Shown here: positions 17,563 through 27,380 of the stretch, piece by piece
How positions within the stretch are numbered: the first letter of the stretch is position 1
Layout: every line of letters begins with the position of its first letter
NCBI RefSeq assembly: GCF_003464085.1
Contig: NZ_QSDR01000017.1
Span: 1 to 64,000, forward strand
Origin: Clostridium sp. AM58-1XD
GTDB lineage: Bacteria > Bacillota > Clostridia > Lachnospirales > Lachnospiraceae
DNA: 64,000 nucleotides
Direction of reading: 5' to 3'
Program-made: the position numbers and the translations under genes
Notes under the pieces: model-generated
Told to the model about the DNA's origin: nothing
Database searches by the model: none
Seen by the model: the letters and a program-made list of their open reading frames with translations, nothing else

Positions 17563-19858
17563 ATGAAACAGCTCCGGCTTCTTTTACAGCTGTACAGGAC
17601 AAAACGGCCTGCTTCAGCTTTTATTCGAACCTTTCTGCTTTTAAATGTTTTCGCAGTGATTCCGATTCTGTGTATGGCAATGTATTTCTCCAGCATGGCG
17701 GAACGATTCTGGAAAAGTGAAAGCTATCGTTTTAACCAGAAAGCGTTTCTCCAATATACCAATCAGGTTGACAGTAAAATACTTTCAGCCAGACAGGCTG
17801 CTTCTCAGATGGCAGATAATAAATCCATACTGTCCTTTATCACGGATCCCACATTTTCAGAAGTCCAGCGGAATACCCTGATTATGAAATCTCTGAACGA
17901 TCTGAAAACAGCTGAAAACGGAATGGATCTGATTTATCTCTTTTCCAATTATGAAAAGCTGGTCCTGACATCGGATAAAACCGGATACACCTATGACCAG
18001 TTCTACGATAAAGCTGCTCTGGACAGCTATTCCAGCGGCTCTTATGAACCTATGATGGACCGAACTTATGATACAGATACAGGAGGCACCCATGAATTTA
18101 TTACCATTTATCAGAATATACCGAGGATTCCTCCGGTTCACTTGGATGTCTGATTTTGAACATGGAAAAAAGCTTTCTTTTTTCCTCTCATGATGATGCC
18201 GCAATTCTGGAAATGTCCGTTTATGACGCATCCGGACGAAGCCTCTATATGCAGAATCCTGATTCCTTATATCAGAATTCGGAAAAATTTCAGAATCTGC
18301 TGTACAAAAGCCCCGGCACGTTCACCTATACGGTAGGCAGGGACGAATACGTAATCCTGAACACATTTTCCCCAGTTACCGGCTGGGTCTATGTAGGTGC
18401 GGCGCCCATGCCTGTATTCTTTAATTCCTACAGGCTATTTCCAGGCTGCTGTCCAATATTGCCGTTATTACACTGGTCTTATCCTTCTTCTTATCGATTC
18501 TGATTTCTTATCGCGTCTATCTGCCGCTCCGCGTACTGACCAACTTTATCAGCGGCAAAGACGGAAAAAAAGAAGCCCGGAGGCTTCCCGAAGAATATCA
18601 GTATATACAGAATGCTTACAAAAATATAGCCAGCCAGAATGAAAACATGGAATCCATCGTAAAATCCATGCAGCCAGCGGTAAAAAATGACTTTTTCTTC
18701 AGCCTCTTAAGGGGAGATGCCGTCTCCGAAGACGAAATTATCCAGAAATTAAAGTTCATAGACGGTGGTTTCTCCCCAGACAATTACGGCTGCATCGTAT
18801 TTCAGGTCTCCGACTATGAACAATATCGAAGAGATTTCGATGAAAACTCCCGCACGCTGCACAGCTATACGATATCCCAGGTGGCAGAACAGCTTATGCA
18901 GCCCTTTCACGATCCTTTTGCCTTCATCAAAGTAAACCGTTCGGAGTGGGCGCTGATTGTCAACATTTCCAGCAGCTCTGACGGCTTTCAGCAGGAAGAA
19001 TTCGTAAAAATCATCCATCTGTTCCAGGAACAGTTTTCCCTTGCTGCCACACCGTTTCTCCGCATGGGCTACGGCCGGCTTTACAGGAATCTATCCGACC
19101 TTCCCTACTCATACAGGGAAGCTCTGGAATCCTTGAAGTTTCAGCAGTACAGCGAACGTTCCCTTGCGGAAACCTCTGAAACGCTGGAATCCATCGACTA
19201 TGCAATGCGGGTGCCGGATGCAAAATTAAAGGACTCCCTGATGGAGTCCGTACGAACCGGTTCTGCAGATGAGGCCAGCGAATACTGCAGCGCTATTTTT
19301 TCCGATGTGGAAGACGGTCTGACCGTAGAATATGCCCGTGCCGTCTCTTCTGATGTCGTAAATTCCGTCCTCGGTATTTTTATCGAACTCGGTATTGACA
19401 TCGCTTCTTCCGGCTCTTCCGAATACTATGAGAAACTGAAATGTGCTGATTCTCTTGAAGCACTTCGTTCCGGTACAGCCGAATTTGTACGATCTGCCGC
19501 TGTAAGCGTTCAGTCGTTCAACAACGATCATTCGCCTAAAATTACGGAGCGCCTTCTGGAATATATTAATACCCATCTGGGTGAAGACATTTCTTTAAAT
19601 GACCTGGCCGCTTTCAGCCATCTGAGTGCCCCATATGTCAGCCGACTGTTCAAGGAAAACCTGAATATCGGTTTTGTAGAGTATATGAATACTCAGCGGA
19701 TTGCAAAAGCCAGACAGCTTTTAAAGGAAACTACCCTGACCGTCGAACAGATCGGTTTTCAGGTAGGTTTCAATAACGTACGCAGCTTTATGAGAACATT
19801 CAAAAAGTACGAAAACACCACTCCCGGGCAGTACAGAAGCCAGTTCAAAGAGGAATGA
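17563..19858 (+). pseudogene. Membrane-anchored AraC-family regulator with extracytoplasmic sensor, two frameshifts
   Basis: Start ATG 17563 (MKQLRLLLQLY). Domain order: first membrane helix (~25-45), a ~250-residue extracytoplasmic sensor resembling Cache domains, second helix, cytoplasmic linker, and a C-terminal AraC HTH pair (LLEYINTHLGEDISLNDLAA; IGFQVGFNNVRSFMRTFKKY). Frame breaks at ~18125 (one G missing, CCG AG GAT TCC) and ~18423 (one A missing, TTT AA TTC) interrupt it. With both restored it is about 765 residues, normal for this class. It is divergent from the dctP-tct operon and is its likely activator. Confidence 0.82.
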
Positions 19859-19874
19859 AATCAATGGAATAAAC

Positions 19875-20168
19875 TCAATTTTTAATCGTAAACCCCAGTT
19901 CTGAAATTACAGGGATATCTTCCGAATCAATCCTGTCTATGGATATAAAGCGCCCTTCATAGAGCTGCTCCAGCATCCGGCCGATTGAATCGGGATCTCC
20001 CTGGACTTCCATTTCCACGCGGCCGTCCCACATATTGGCGACCCATCCTGTCAGTCCAAGCGACTGGGCGATATAATAGGACCGGTACCGGAAACCGACA
20101 CCCTGGACCATTCCTGAAAAAAATATGTGTTTTCTTACCTTCTTCGGTTCTTTTTTCCAAGATATCAT
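19875..20168 (-). CDS. acyP: Acylphosphatase
   Basis: A 97-residue acylphosphatase that hydrolyses carboxyl-phosphate bonds. The phosphate cradle GMVQGVGFRYRSY (19-31) with its Arg is present, followed by GLTGWVANMWDGRVEMEVQG, where GWVAN holds the catalytic Asn. AGGAG six bases before ATG 20168 sets the start. It is a single gene convergent with the AraC regulator and small but unmistakable. Confidence 0.92.
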   Translation of the reverse strand: MISWKKEPKKVRKHIFFSGMVQGVGFRYRSYYIAQSLGLTGWVANMWDGRVEMEVQGDPDSIGRMLEQLYEGRFISIDRIDSEDIPVISELGFTIKN

Positions 20169-20312
20169 GCGCTTCTCCTCTCTGACCGCAATCCTTTCAT
20201 TTTCCCGCTTTCCATCATTTCATTTCTGAAGAACTCCCTCAAAATTACATAAATATATTATCCTTTTTTCATATTCATCATAATTATGGAACAATATTTA
20301 TGATGTGTTTTC

Positions 20313-20341
20313 TTGCGGTTTGGCTTCCGTTTCGTTATAAT
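20313..20341 (+). promoter_or_regulatory. Promoter of the DUF5688 gene
   Basis: TTGCGG (20313-20318), 17 bases, then a perfect TATAAT (20336-20341), about 90 bases before the GTG start. Confidence 0.6.
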
Positions 20342-20428
20342 AAAAAACACCAGTCGCCTGGCCTTCTTTTCAGTTCCATTCGGAACAAACGATCCCTTTA
20401 TAAAATTTCATACAAAGGAGGTATACTT

Positions 20429-21370
20429 GTGGTATACGAAATTTTTTTAGAAAACATCCGGCTTGCCGTTGCAGGGCAGCTCGGAAGTTCTTTTTCTGTA
20501 TCTCTTCGTCAGATTCCTAAAAATAACGGGGTTCTTTCCGACAGTCTGTGTATTCAGAAACCGCCGTCCACTGTGGCCGCTGCCATCTATCTTCGCCAGT
20601 TTTTTGAAGAATACGAAAACGGTCTTCCGGTATCCTGTATTGTATCAGAAATTCTGAATCTCTATACAGGTCACTCTCTTCCTGCCACTCTCCATCCTGA
20701 ACAGTTCCTCCGCTTCAGTTCTGCCCGTACCAGTCTGGCCTGCAAATTAATCAATACGGCTGATAATGAACTGCTTCTTTCCCAGGTTCCCCACATTCCC
20801 TTTCTCGATCTAAGCATTGTCTTTTTTCTCTTTCTTGAAAATGATGAAGAAGCATTTACCTCTATCATCAATATGGAGCAGCTTTCTCAATGGAACATGA
20901 CGGAAACCGAGCTTTTCACAGAAGCGCATGCCAATTCTCCACGGCTTTTCCCCCCGATTCTGCAGGAGCTGGGGGACGCAATCGAAGGGATGATACAAAA
21001 CGGCTCCGCCGGAGACGAAGAAGAACCGGCGTCTGCAGTTCCCGACTTTTGTAATGATCCCCAGCCGCTTCACGTCCTGTCGAATACCAAAGGCATGAAC
21101 GGAGCCTACTGCATGCTCTATCCCGGTGTTCTGAAAGAATTTGCCGACTCTTATGGCAGCGATCTGATCATCCTGCCGTCCAGCGTCCACGAAATCATAC
21201 TTGTTCCTGATACCTCTGATTCACGCTATGATGAAATGAACGAAATGGTGAAGGAAATCAACTGCAGCGACGTATCGGAAGAAGACAGGCTGTCCAGCCA
21301 CATCTATCTCTATTCCCGCCTTTCCGACCGCATCTTTCTCCCTTCAGGAATCTCCTCCAAAATCCCATAA
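20429..21370 (+). CDS. DUF5688 family protein
   Basis: About 313 residues of a soluble, acidic protein resembling the DUF5688 family that is common in Lachnospiraceae. The N-terminal half has SVSLRQIPKNNGVLSDSLCI and IYLRQFFEEYENG. The C-terminal third (MNGAYCMLYPGVLKEFADSYG, LPSSVHEIILVPD) is typical of its conserved end. The GTG at 20429 is seven bases after AAAGGAGG (20414-20421). There is no signal peptide, membrane segment or catalytic motif I recognise. Its function is unknown and it is monocistronic. Confidence 0.75.
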   Translation: MVYEIFLENIRLAVAGQLGSSFSVSLRQIPKNNGVLSDSLCIQKPPSTVAAAIYLRQFFEEYENGLPVSCIVSEILNLYTGHSLPATLHPEQFLRFSSARTSLACKLINTADNELLLSQVPHIPFLDLSIVFFLFLENDEEAFTSIINMEQLSQWNMTETELFTEAHANSPRLFPPILQELGDAIEGMIQNGSAGDEEEPASAVPDFCNDPQPLHVLSNTKGMNGAYCMLYPGVLKEFADSYGSDLIILPSSVHEIILVPDTSDSRYDEMNEMVKEINCSDVSEEDRLSSHIYLYSRLSDRIFLPSGISSKIP

Positions 21371-21407
21371 ATACAAGAATAATGATACAGCTGCATAATC
21401 TATGAGA

Positions 21408-23408
21408 CTAAAAAATTCTGCTTCCGATCTGATAGACGGCAACAGCCCCCGTCCATGCAATCACAATCTGGAATAGCACCATTCCAATCGTCCAGCGCCA
21501 GGAATGGGTTTCTCTTTTTATCGTCGCTACGGCCGCCATACATGGGGAATAAAGCAGGCAGAAAATCATCAGCGCATAAGCATTAACGGCGCCGAAGCCG
21601 GAAGCTGCCAGCACCTGGGAAAGGGAGCTCATGCCAGCTGCGGAGTTGACATTTCCAATTCCGTACAGCACGGAAAAGCTGGAAACCACCACTTCTTTGG
21701 CGGATAATCCGGAAATCAGCGCTACCGCAATTCTCCAGCTTCCAAGCCCCGCCGGTATGAGAACAGGGGTCAGGAAATGACCGAACATAGCAGCAAAGCT
21801 GTCTGAAACGTTATCTACAAATCCCTGCGTTCCCGTATTCAGAACAAACCACAGGACTATGGATGCGATAAAAATTGTGGTTCCTGCCTTGGTCAGGTAG
21901 TCTTTTACTTTATCCCAGACGTAAATAGCCACGGTGCGGGCATTTGGCGTCTTGTATTCCGGAAGCTCTATTAAGAGGGCATCCTCTTCCTCTCCCGGAC
22001 TCATTTTATGTACCGCAAATGCGATAATAATCGCTACCATCAGTCCAACCAGATACAGCGAGTAAGCGACTAAAAGTGCGTGATTGGGAAAGAACATATC
22101 TGCAAACAGCACATAGATCGGCAGCCTTGCGGAACACGACATAAACGGTGTAATAAGAATTGTTCTGCGTCTGTCTCTTTCACTCGGAAGTGCTCTCGTG
22201 GCCATAACAGCAGGAACCGTGCAGCCAAATCCAAGAAGCATAGGAAGAAAAGCCTTCCCCGACAGCCCTACCATGCTCATCGTCTCGTTCATAACGTATG
22301 CAACTCTTGCCATATAGCCGCTGTCTTCCAGGAAGGCAAGCGCCAGAAACAGGATAAAAATATTTGGCAGAAATGTAAGTATGCCTCCCACTCCTGCTAC
22401 AATACCGTCAACCAGCAGCGAGATCACCCACTGAGAGGCATGGACCGCTTCAAGGATCGACAAAAGCGTCCCCGAAAACCATCCCAGACCGACTTCGAAG
22501 TATCCTTTCAAAAAGTCTCCCACTGTAAATGTGAGGAAGAATACGAGAGCCATAATGCCTAGAAATATAGGAATTCCCCATACGGGATGCGTCAGATATA
22601 CGTCAATCTGATCCGTTGCCGCTTCCTTTGATTCCTTGTTAAAAAGGCATTCCTTTACAATTTCATCGATATAATCGTATTTTTCATTAATGATTTCTTT
22701 TTCATAGCTTCTGTCAACGACGTTGTTTACATCAATTGGATGATCCCTGCATACTTCTTCATCATATTCCAGCATCTTAATCGCATGCCAGCGGATATTC
22801 TCCATCTCGCCGTAATGGGCGCGCAGAATGACTTCTGTCTTCTCGATCTTGTCTTCCAGGCCGTTGTCATAATGGACGACTATGCCCTTGGGTCCTTCTT
22901 CATAGTGATGGACAACTGCATGCATCAAAACGTCCAGACCCGTGCGTTTTCTGGCAGAAACCGGCACCACAGGAATATCTCCAAGCATTTCCGGAAGGCG
23001 GTGAAGGTCGATTTCCATTCCCCTGTCTTCTACGATGTCCATCATATTCAGCGCCAGAATAACCGGTTTTCTCAGCTCCAGAAGCTGAAGGGTAAGGTAC
23101 AGATTTCGTTCCAGAGAAGATGCATCGACGACATTTATAATTACATCTACTTCATTCGCCTCAATGCTCTTTCTCGTTACAATCTCCTCAATCGTATACG
23201 AGGTCAGGCTGTAGATTCCAGGAAGATCGATTACCTTTATTGTCTGCCCCTGATAAGTTGTCTCGCCTTCCACACGTTCAACCGTAACTCCCGGCCAGTT
23301 CGCTACTTTCAGATTTGCGCCGGTGAACGCATTAAACAGAGTTGTCTTCCCACAGTTTGGATTGCCGACAAATCCGACCCGGATCACTTTCTCTTTCCTA
23401 TCGTCCAT
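21408..23408 (-). CDS. feoB: Ferrous iron transport protein B
   Basis: A 666-residue FeoB, the membrane channel-like Fe(II) importer. The N-terminal G-domain has GNPNCGKT (14-21), the switch GVTVERVEG and DLPGIYSL, then NMMD (NKxD-like). The C-terminal two thirds hold the membrane helices with the two conserved Cys-containing gate blocks (FGCTVPAV, SCSARLPIYV). The length is normal and the gene overlaps feoA by 11 bases, implying coupled translation. Confidence 0.96.
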   Translation of the reverse strand: MDDRKEKVIRVGFVGNPNCGKTTLFNAFTGANLKVANWPGVTVERVEGETTYQGQTIKVIDLPGIYSLTSYTIEEIVTRKSIEANEVDVIINVVDASSLERNLYLTLQLLELRKPVILALNMMDIVEDRGMEIDLHRLPEMLGDIPVVPVSARKRTGLDVLMHAVVHHYEEGPKGIVVHYDNGLEDKIEKTEVILRAHYGEMENIRWHAIKMLEYDEEVCRDHPIDVNNVVDRSYEKEIINEKYDYIDEIVKECLFNKESKEAATDQIDVYLTHPVWGIPIFLGIMALVFFLTFTVGDFLKGYFEVGLGWFSGTLLSILEAVHASQWVISLLVDGIVAGVGGILTFLPNIFILFLALAFLEDSGYMARVAYVMNETMSMVGLSGKAFLPMLLGFGCTVPAVMATRALPSERDRRRTILITPFMSCSARLPIYVLFADMFFPNHALLVAYSLYLVGLMVAIIIAFAVHKMSPGEEEDALLIELPEYKTPNARTVAIYVWDKVKDYLTKAGTTIFIASIVLWFVLNTGTQGFVDNVSDSFAAMFGHFLTPVLIPAGLGSWRIAVALISGLSAKEVVVSSFSVLYGIGNVNSAAGMSSLSQVLAASGFGAVNAYALMIFCLLYSPCMAAVATIKRETHSWRWTIGMVLFQIVIAWTGAVAVYQIGSRIF

Positions 23409-23637
23409 TCTGTGGTTCCTCCTCTATTTCAATGCCCTCAGCAATCTTTCGTCCCAGAGCGAGTCTCGTACCTCTTACCTTTATGATTAAAGTACCGCTT
23501 CCCTTTTTATTCATAAGCGTAACCGTCGTGCCCTCATTCACACCCAGCGCCTCCAGACGCCTTGTAAGGCGTTCGTCGACCATCACGCTTTTTACGCGGT
23601 AAACAGCCCCTTTTTGCCCTTCATTTAACTTTTTCAT
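23398..23637 (-). CDS. feoA: Ferrous iron transport protein A
   Basis: A 79-residue SH3-like FeoA cytoplasmic partner of FeoB. The family pattern is RRLEALGVNEGTTVTLMNK and RGTRLALGRKIAEGIEI. GGAGA five bases before ATG 23637 favours this start over the in-frame ATG at 23649. A Fur-like operator overlaps its promoter. Confidence 0.92.
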   Translation of the reverse strand: MKKLNEGQKGAVYRVKSVMVDERLTRRLEALGVNEGTTVTLMNKKGSGTLIIKVRGTRLALGRKIAEGIEIEEEPQNGR

Positions 23638-23672
23638 GGCAGTCTCCATTTCTCTATCCTGTTATCAAGAAA

Positions 23673-23702
23673 ATTGTATCATTATTGAGAATAATTGTCA
23701 AT
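23673..23702 (-). promoter_or_regulatory. feoAB promoter with Fur-like operator
   Basis: Minus-strand TTGACA (23696-23701), 17 bases, TACAAT (23673-23678). The palindrome ATTGAGAAT-A-ATTGTCAAT (23684-23702) covers the -35 and spacer. It resembles a Fur box and would switch feoAB off when iron is plentiful; an MntR/DtxR-type regulator is the alternative. Confidence 0.75.
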
Positions 23703-23800
23703 AATACTGTCCAATATCAAATGGACGAACAGTCCTTTCTATGGTAATATTAGGTATTATAAATAAAAATCAAGAGAGAACCGTTCCTAAAAAGTAAAAT

Positions 23801-23911
23801 AAGGCCGCAGCTGTCTTTTCGAACTGCCGCGGCCTTGATAGCCTGATATCATTATGAAGAAATAAATTATGACCACTGAGCTGGCAAGTGCCAGCTATCT
23901 TTTTTAAGGAG
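23801..23911 (+). promoter_or_regulatory. Attenuator-like leader with a 12-codon ORF before a GNAT gene
   Basis: Two hairpins precede the gene: AAGGCCGC/GCGGCCTT (23801-23836) and AGCTGGC-AAGT-GCCAGCT (23879-23896). The second is followed by TTTTTT (23900-23905) and directly by the gene's own AAGGAGG, so it is a terminator sitting on the ribosome site. A short frame (23869-23907, MTTELASASYLF then stop) runs exactly through the terminator. GATAGC (23837-23842) could pair with GCTATC (23894-23899) as an anti-terminator. Confidence 0.55.
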
Positions 23912-23921
23912 GAAAGTGAGG

Positions 23922-24428
23922 ATGGAATGTATAATCCGAAAGTGGAGGGCCGGCGATGCCGCTGATCTTGCTCTGGCAATCAACAATAAAAATGTTCAGA
24001 ATAATTTACGGGATGGTCTGCCTTATCCTTATACCGAAGCTGATGCCGCCGAATTTATCCAGGCAATGCTGCATTCAGACAGTCAGACGACCTTTTCTTT
24101 TGCAGTTACAGTCGATGACAGAACCGTCGGCAGTATCGGCGTCTTCCGTAAGGACAACATTCATGCCCGGACTGCAGAACTCGGATACTATATTGCCGAA
24201 CCGTACTGGCGGTGCGGAATCGGAACAAATGCGGTCAGACAAATCTGCCGGTATATCTTTGAAAACACAGACATCATCCGAATTTTTGCCGAACCGTTTG
24301 CCTATAACACTGCTTCCTGTCGAATACTTGAAAAAAATGGCTTTGAGTATGAAGGTACTCTTAGAAGCAATGCGGTAAAAAACGGACAGATAATTGATAT
24401 GAAAATGTATTCACTTATTAAGCCTTGA
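23922..24428 (+). CDS. GNAT acetyltransferase (RimJ/RimL-like)
   Basis: A 168-residue N-acetyltransferase. The acetyl-CoA binding region ELGYYIAEPYWRCGIGTNAVRQI holds a slightly altered Q/RxxGxG/A loop. NTASCRILEKNGFEYEGTLRS is the usual RimJ/L-type C-terminal motif. It transfers an acetyl group to an amine; the target may be a small molecule, an antibiotic or a protein. AAGGAGG nine bases before ATG 23922 fixes the start. The upstream leader looks attenuated, which would suit drug-inducible expression, but that is inference. Confidence 0.85.
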   Translation: MECIIRKWRAGDAADLALAINNKNVQNNLRDGLPYPYTEADAAEFIQAMLHSDSQTTFSFAVTVDDRTVGSIGVFRKDNIHARTAELGYYIAEPYWRCGIGTNAVRQICRYIFENTDIIRIFAEPFAYNTASCRILEKNGFEYEGTLRSNAVKNGQIIDMKMYSLIKP

Positions 24429-24542
24429 TTACCATAAGGGCACTGCAAACGTAACCTCATGGACAACCCCGGTATCCGTTTTCGCTTTATCGCTAAGACC
24501 TGCGGCCGCTCCATCTGGTTCACGGCAGTCCCCTTTTTCTTA

Positions 24543-26561
24543 TTACCGTACCATCTCGGAATCTTGTTCCTCTTTTCCGCCTTCCAGCTCCAGCAGCATT
24601 TTTTTCACCTCTACCATTCTGTCCCTCAGTTTTGCCGCTTCTTCGAAGTTTAATTCCGCTGCCGCCTGATGCATTTTCTTTGTCAGTTCCTTTACCAGCT
24701 TGTGAAGTTCCTGTTCATCCATGGACTCAGGATCTTTCTTAAAGTCTTTGTCACTTTCTACAGCTGCTTTGGAAATTGCAATCAGATCTCTTACGGCTTT
24801 CTTTATCGTAGTAGGCGTAATCCCATGCTCCTCGTTATATTCCTGCTGAATCCGGCGTCTTCGTTCTGTCTCTTCAAGCGCCACCTGCATGGACCGCGTA
24901 ATCGTATCCGCATACATAATTACGTGGCCTTCGCTGTTTCTGGCCGCACGTCCAATCGTCTGAATCAGAGATGTTTCCGAACGCAGAAAGCCCTCTTTAT
25001 CTGCATCCAGAATCGCCACCAGCGTAATCTCAGGTATATCCAGGCCTTCCCTGAGCAGGTTAATTCCCACCAGAACGTCGAATACGTCAAGCCGCATATC
25101 ACGGATAATTTCCGCACGCTCCAGCGTATCTATATCGGAATGGAGATATTTTACCCTGATTCCCGCTTCTCTCATATAGTCAGTCAGATCCTCGGCCATA
25201 CGCTTCGTCAGAGTGGTAATCAGCACCTTATGATGACCGGCTATTTCCTTATTTACCTCAGAAATCAGATCATCGATCTGTCCTTCCACAGGGCGTACGA
25301 TAACTTCCGGATCCAGAAGACCGGTTGGCCGAATAATCTGTTCGACCCGCATGAGTTCATGTTCTTTCTCATAAACGGACGGAGTCGCGGACACAAACAT
25401 CATCTGATTGATTTTACTTTCAAACTCAGTAAAATTCAACGGACGGTTATCCAGAGCAGACGGCAGACGGAATCCATACTGCACCAGCGTTTTTTTCCTG
25501 GACTGGTCGCCCGCATACATTCCGCGCACCTGCGGGAGCGTAATGTGAGACTCGTCGACGATGATTAGAAAATCATCGGAAAAATAGTCGATCAGGGTAC
25601 ACGGCGGTTCTCCCGCAGCAGTTCCCGTAAGATGTCTGGAATAATTCTCAATACCAGAACAGAATCCCGTCTCTCTCATCATTTCCACGTCAAAATTCGT
25701 CCGCTCCGCAATTCGCTGCGCCTCCAGAAGCTTGTCCTCGCTTTTAAAATAAGCCACCTGTTCCTTCATCTCTTTCAGTATATGTTCCGTAGCTTCCATC
25801 ATCTTTTCTTTTGGAACTACATAGTGAGAGGCAGGGAAGATAGCCAGATGGCCCAGCTGAGCCTTGATCTCTCCTGTAACCGTATCAATCTCCGTAATTC
25901 GGTCTACTTCGTCGCCAAAAAATTCTACCCTGTATGCTTCACTTCCCGAATATGCCGGAAATATCTCCACAATATCCCCACGGACACGGAATGTCCCACG
26001 ATGAAAATCCATATCATTTCTGGTATACTGTATATCAATTAATTTATGAATCACCTCGTCCCTGTCCTTCTCCATACCTGGACGAAGAGATATAACCATC
26101 TCTTTATAATCGATCGGGCTTCCCAAACCATAGATACACGACACCGAGGCCACAATGATAACATCATTTCGTTCCGACAACGCAGCCGTAGCCGAATGAC
26201 GCAGTTTATCAATCTCGTCGTTAATGGCAGAGTCCTTTTCAATATAAGTATCCGTAGACGGCACATATGCTTCCGGCTGATAGTAATCATAGTAGCTGAC
26301 GAAGTACTCCACAGCGTTCTCCGGGAAGAACTCTTTAAACTCACCGTAGAGCTGGGCGGCCAGAGTTTTATTATGGGCGATGATGAGAGTCGGCTTCTGT
26401 AACTGCTGGATGACGTTGGCCATCGTAAAAGTCTTTCCTGATCCCGTAACCCCGAGTAAAGTCTCGAACTGGTTGCCTTCTCTAAAACCTTTTACCAGGG
26501 CTTCAATCGCCTGCGGCTGATCGCCGGTGGGCTGGTATTCTGAATGTAATTTGAACTCCAT
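24543..26561 (-). CDS. uvrB: UvrABC excinuclease subunit B
   Basis: A 672-residue UvrB, the DNA-damage verification helicase of nucleotide excision repair. Walker A is GVTGSGKT (39-46). The beta-hairpin region shows [16 protein letters not shown], the helicase motif VDESH follows, motif V-VI is [15 protein letters not shown] and QTIGRAARN, and a C-terminal UvrB/UvrC coiled coil ([13 protein letters not shown]) is present. It is complete and of normal length. No uvrA follows within the window. Confidence 0.97.
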   Translation of the reverse strand: MEFKLHSEYQPTGDQPQAIEALVKGFREGNQFETLLGVTGSGKTFTMANVIQQLQKPTLIIAHNKTLAAQLYGEFKEFFPENAVEYFVSYYDYYQPEAYVPSTDTYIEKDSAINDEIDKLRHSATAALSERNDVIIVASVSCIYGLGSPIDYKEMVISLRPGMEKDRDEVIHKLIDIQYTRNDMDFHRGTFRVRGDIVEIFPAYSGSEAYRVEFFGDEVDRITEIDTVTGEIKAQLGHLAIFPASHYVVPKEKMMEATEHILKEMKEQVAYFKSEDKLLEAQRIAERTNFDVEMMRETGFCSGIENYSRHLTGTAAGEPPCTLIDYFSDDFLIIVDESHITLPQVRGMYAGDQSRKKTLVQYGFRLPSALDNRPLNFTEFESKINQMMFVSATPSVYEKEHELMRVEQIIRPTGLLDPEVIVRPVEGQIDDLISEVNKEIAGHHKVLITTLTKRMAEDLTDYMREAGIRVKYLHSDIDTLERAEIIRDMRLDVFDVLVGINLLREGLDIPEITLVAILDADKEGFLRSETSLIQTIGRAARNSEGHVIMYADTITRSMQVALEETERRRRIQQEYNEEHGITPTTIKKAVRDLIAISKAAVESDKDFKKDPESMDEQELHKLVKELTKKMHQAAAELNFEEAAKLRDRMVEVKKMLLELEGGKEEQDSEMVR

Positions 26562-27010
26562 ATTGTGTTTTTACCTCCTTGGTGACCAAATAAAATTTGC
26601 TCAAGTTCATATGCCAATTCTTCCTTTGTAAGCAATACTGTCATATATATCCTTTTGCCCAATATCCTGATGCATTAATTTATCAAATTTGTAATAGAAA
26701 ATCCAGTTCCATTCTGCTCCTATTCCACAATTCTTTCACCTGTCTCCCAGTAAGCTTTGGATCTGCTGAAATAACGCTTTTATATGTTGAATTTCTCGTG
26801 GCCTTAAAAATATGTCGAACATCTTCATAAAAACATGGTTCCCCTTTGGTCCTGGATAAATTCAATACCTTTATTTCATCTAAAATATAGCTGTTTCAAA
26901 ATGACCTATATTCTTTAAATTTGCTACAAGACTTTACCAGGAGTTAGGGAAAATAATTTTCTCCATTTTATAAATAAAGATCACTAAAAATTATAACATA
27001 GACATAATGA

Positions 27011-27061
27011 AAAGTATAGGTACAAGCAAGAACATTCGTTCTTTTTTGTACCTATACTTTT
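27011..27061. repeat. Long inverted repeat / terminator-like hairpin
   Basis: AAAGTATAGGTACAA (27011-27025) and TTGTACCTATACTTT (27047-27061) pair perfectly, and GAAC/GTTC pair inside the loop. T-rich flanks would allow termination, but no gene ends nearby, so it may belong to an unrecognised small RNA or a lost gene. Confidence 0.6.
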
Positions 27062-27230
27062 TTATATTTCATCTCCATACTATTTTACTTATTATAATAT
27101 GATAAATAATTTCTGTATGAAGTGTCCGCTTTTAAATATATCCGTATGAAACACACAATTATACTGATAAGCCCCAGGTCTGATTTACACTCGGTCAACG
27201 AACCATTTTCCCTATCGTTATGTACTCAAA

Positions 27231-27290
27231 TATGCTCCTCTTTCAGGCAGACTTTAATAAAACTCAATCTGCTTCAAGAGGAGCACATGA
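27231..27290. repeat. Imperfect hairpin in the gap before the bclA-like gene
   Basis: TGCTCCTCTT, GGCAGA, a loop, TCTGC and AAGAGGAGCA form a two-part stem over 60 bases, located 3' of the collagen-like gene on the minus strand. No T-run is seen. It might be a degenerate terminator for that gene. Confidence 0.45.
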
Positions 27291-27380
27291 ATCCCATACT
27301 ATATAATCAACAATAATTCTGCTTCCATTTTATACTGTTTACGAAAATGCAAATATGATGATTTCTTTCTATATTTTTAT

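Larger units (their letters stand above)
26562..27380. other. Long gap upstream of uvrB: no intact gene, remnants and inverted repeats
   Basis: This 818-bp AT-rich stretch carries no convincing complete gene. A minus-strand fragment (26683-26865; ...VRHIFKATRNSTYKSVISAD...) reads like protein but has no recognisable family or start. A second short frame near 26650 (MTVLLTKEELAYELEQIL) runs into uvrB. Both look like pieces of a lost gene. Two strong inverted repeats lie in the right half. Confidence 0.5.
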
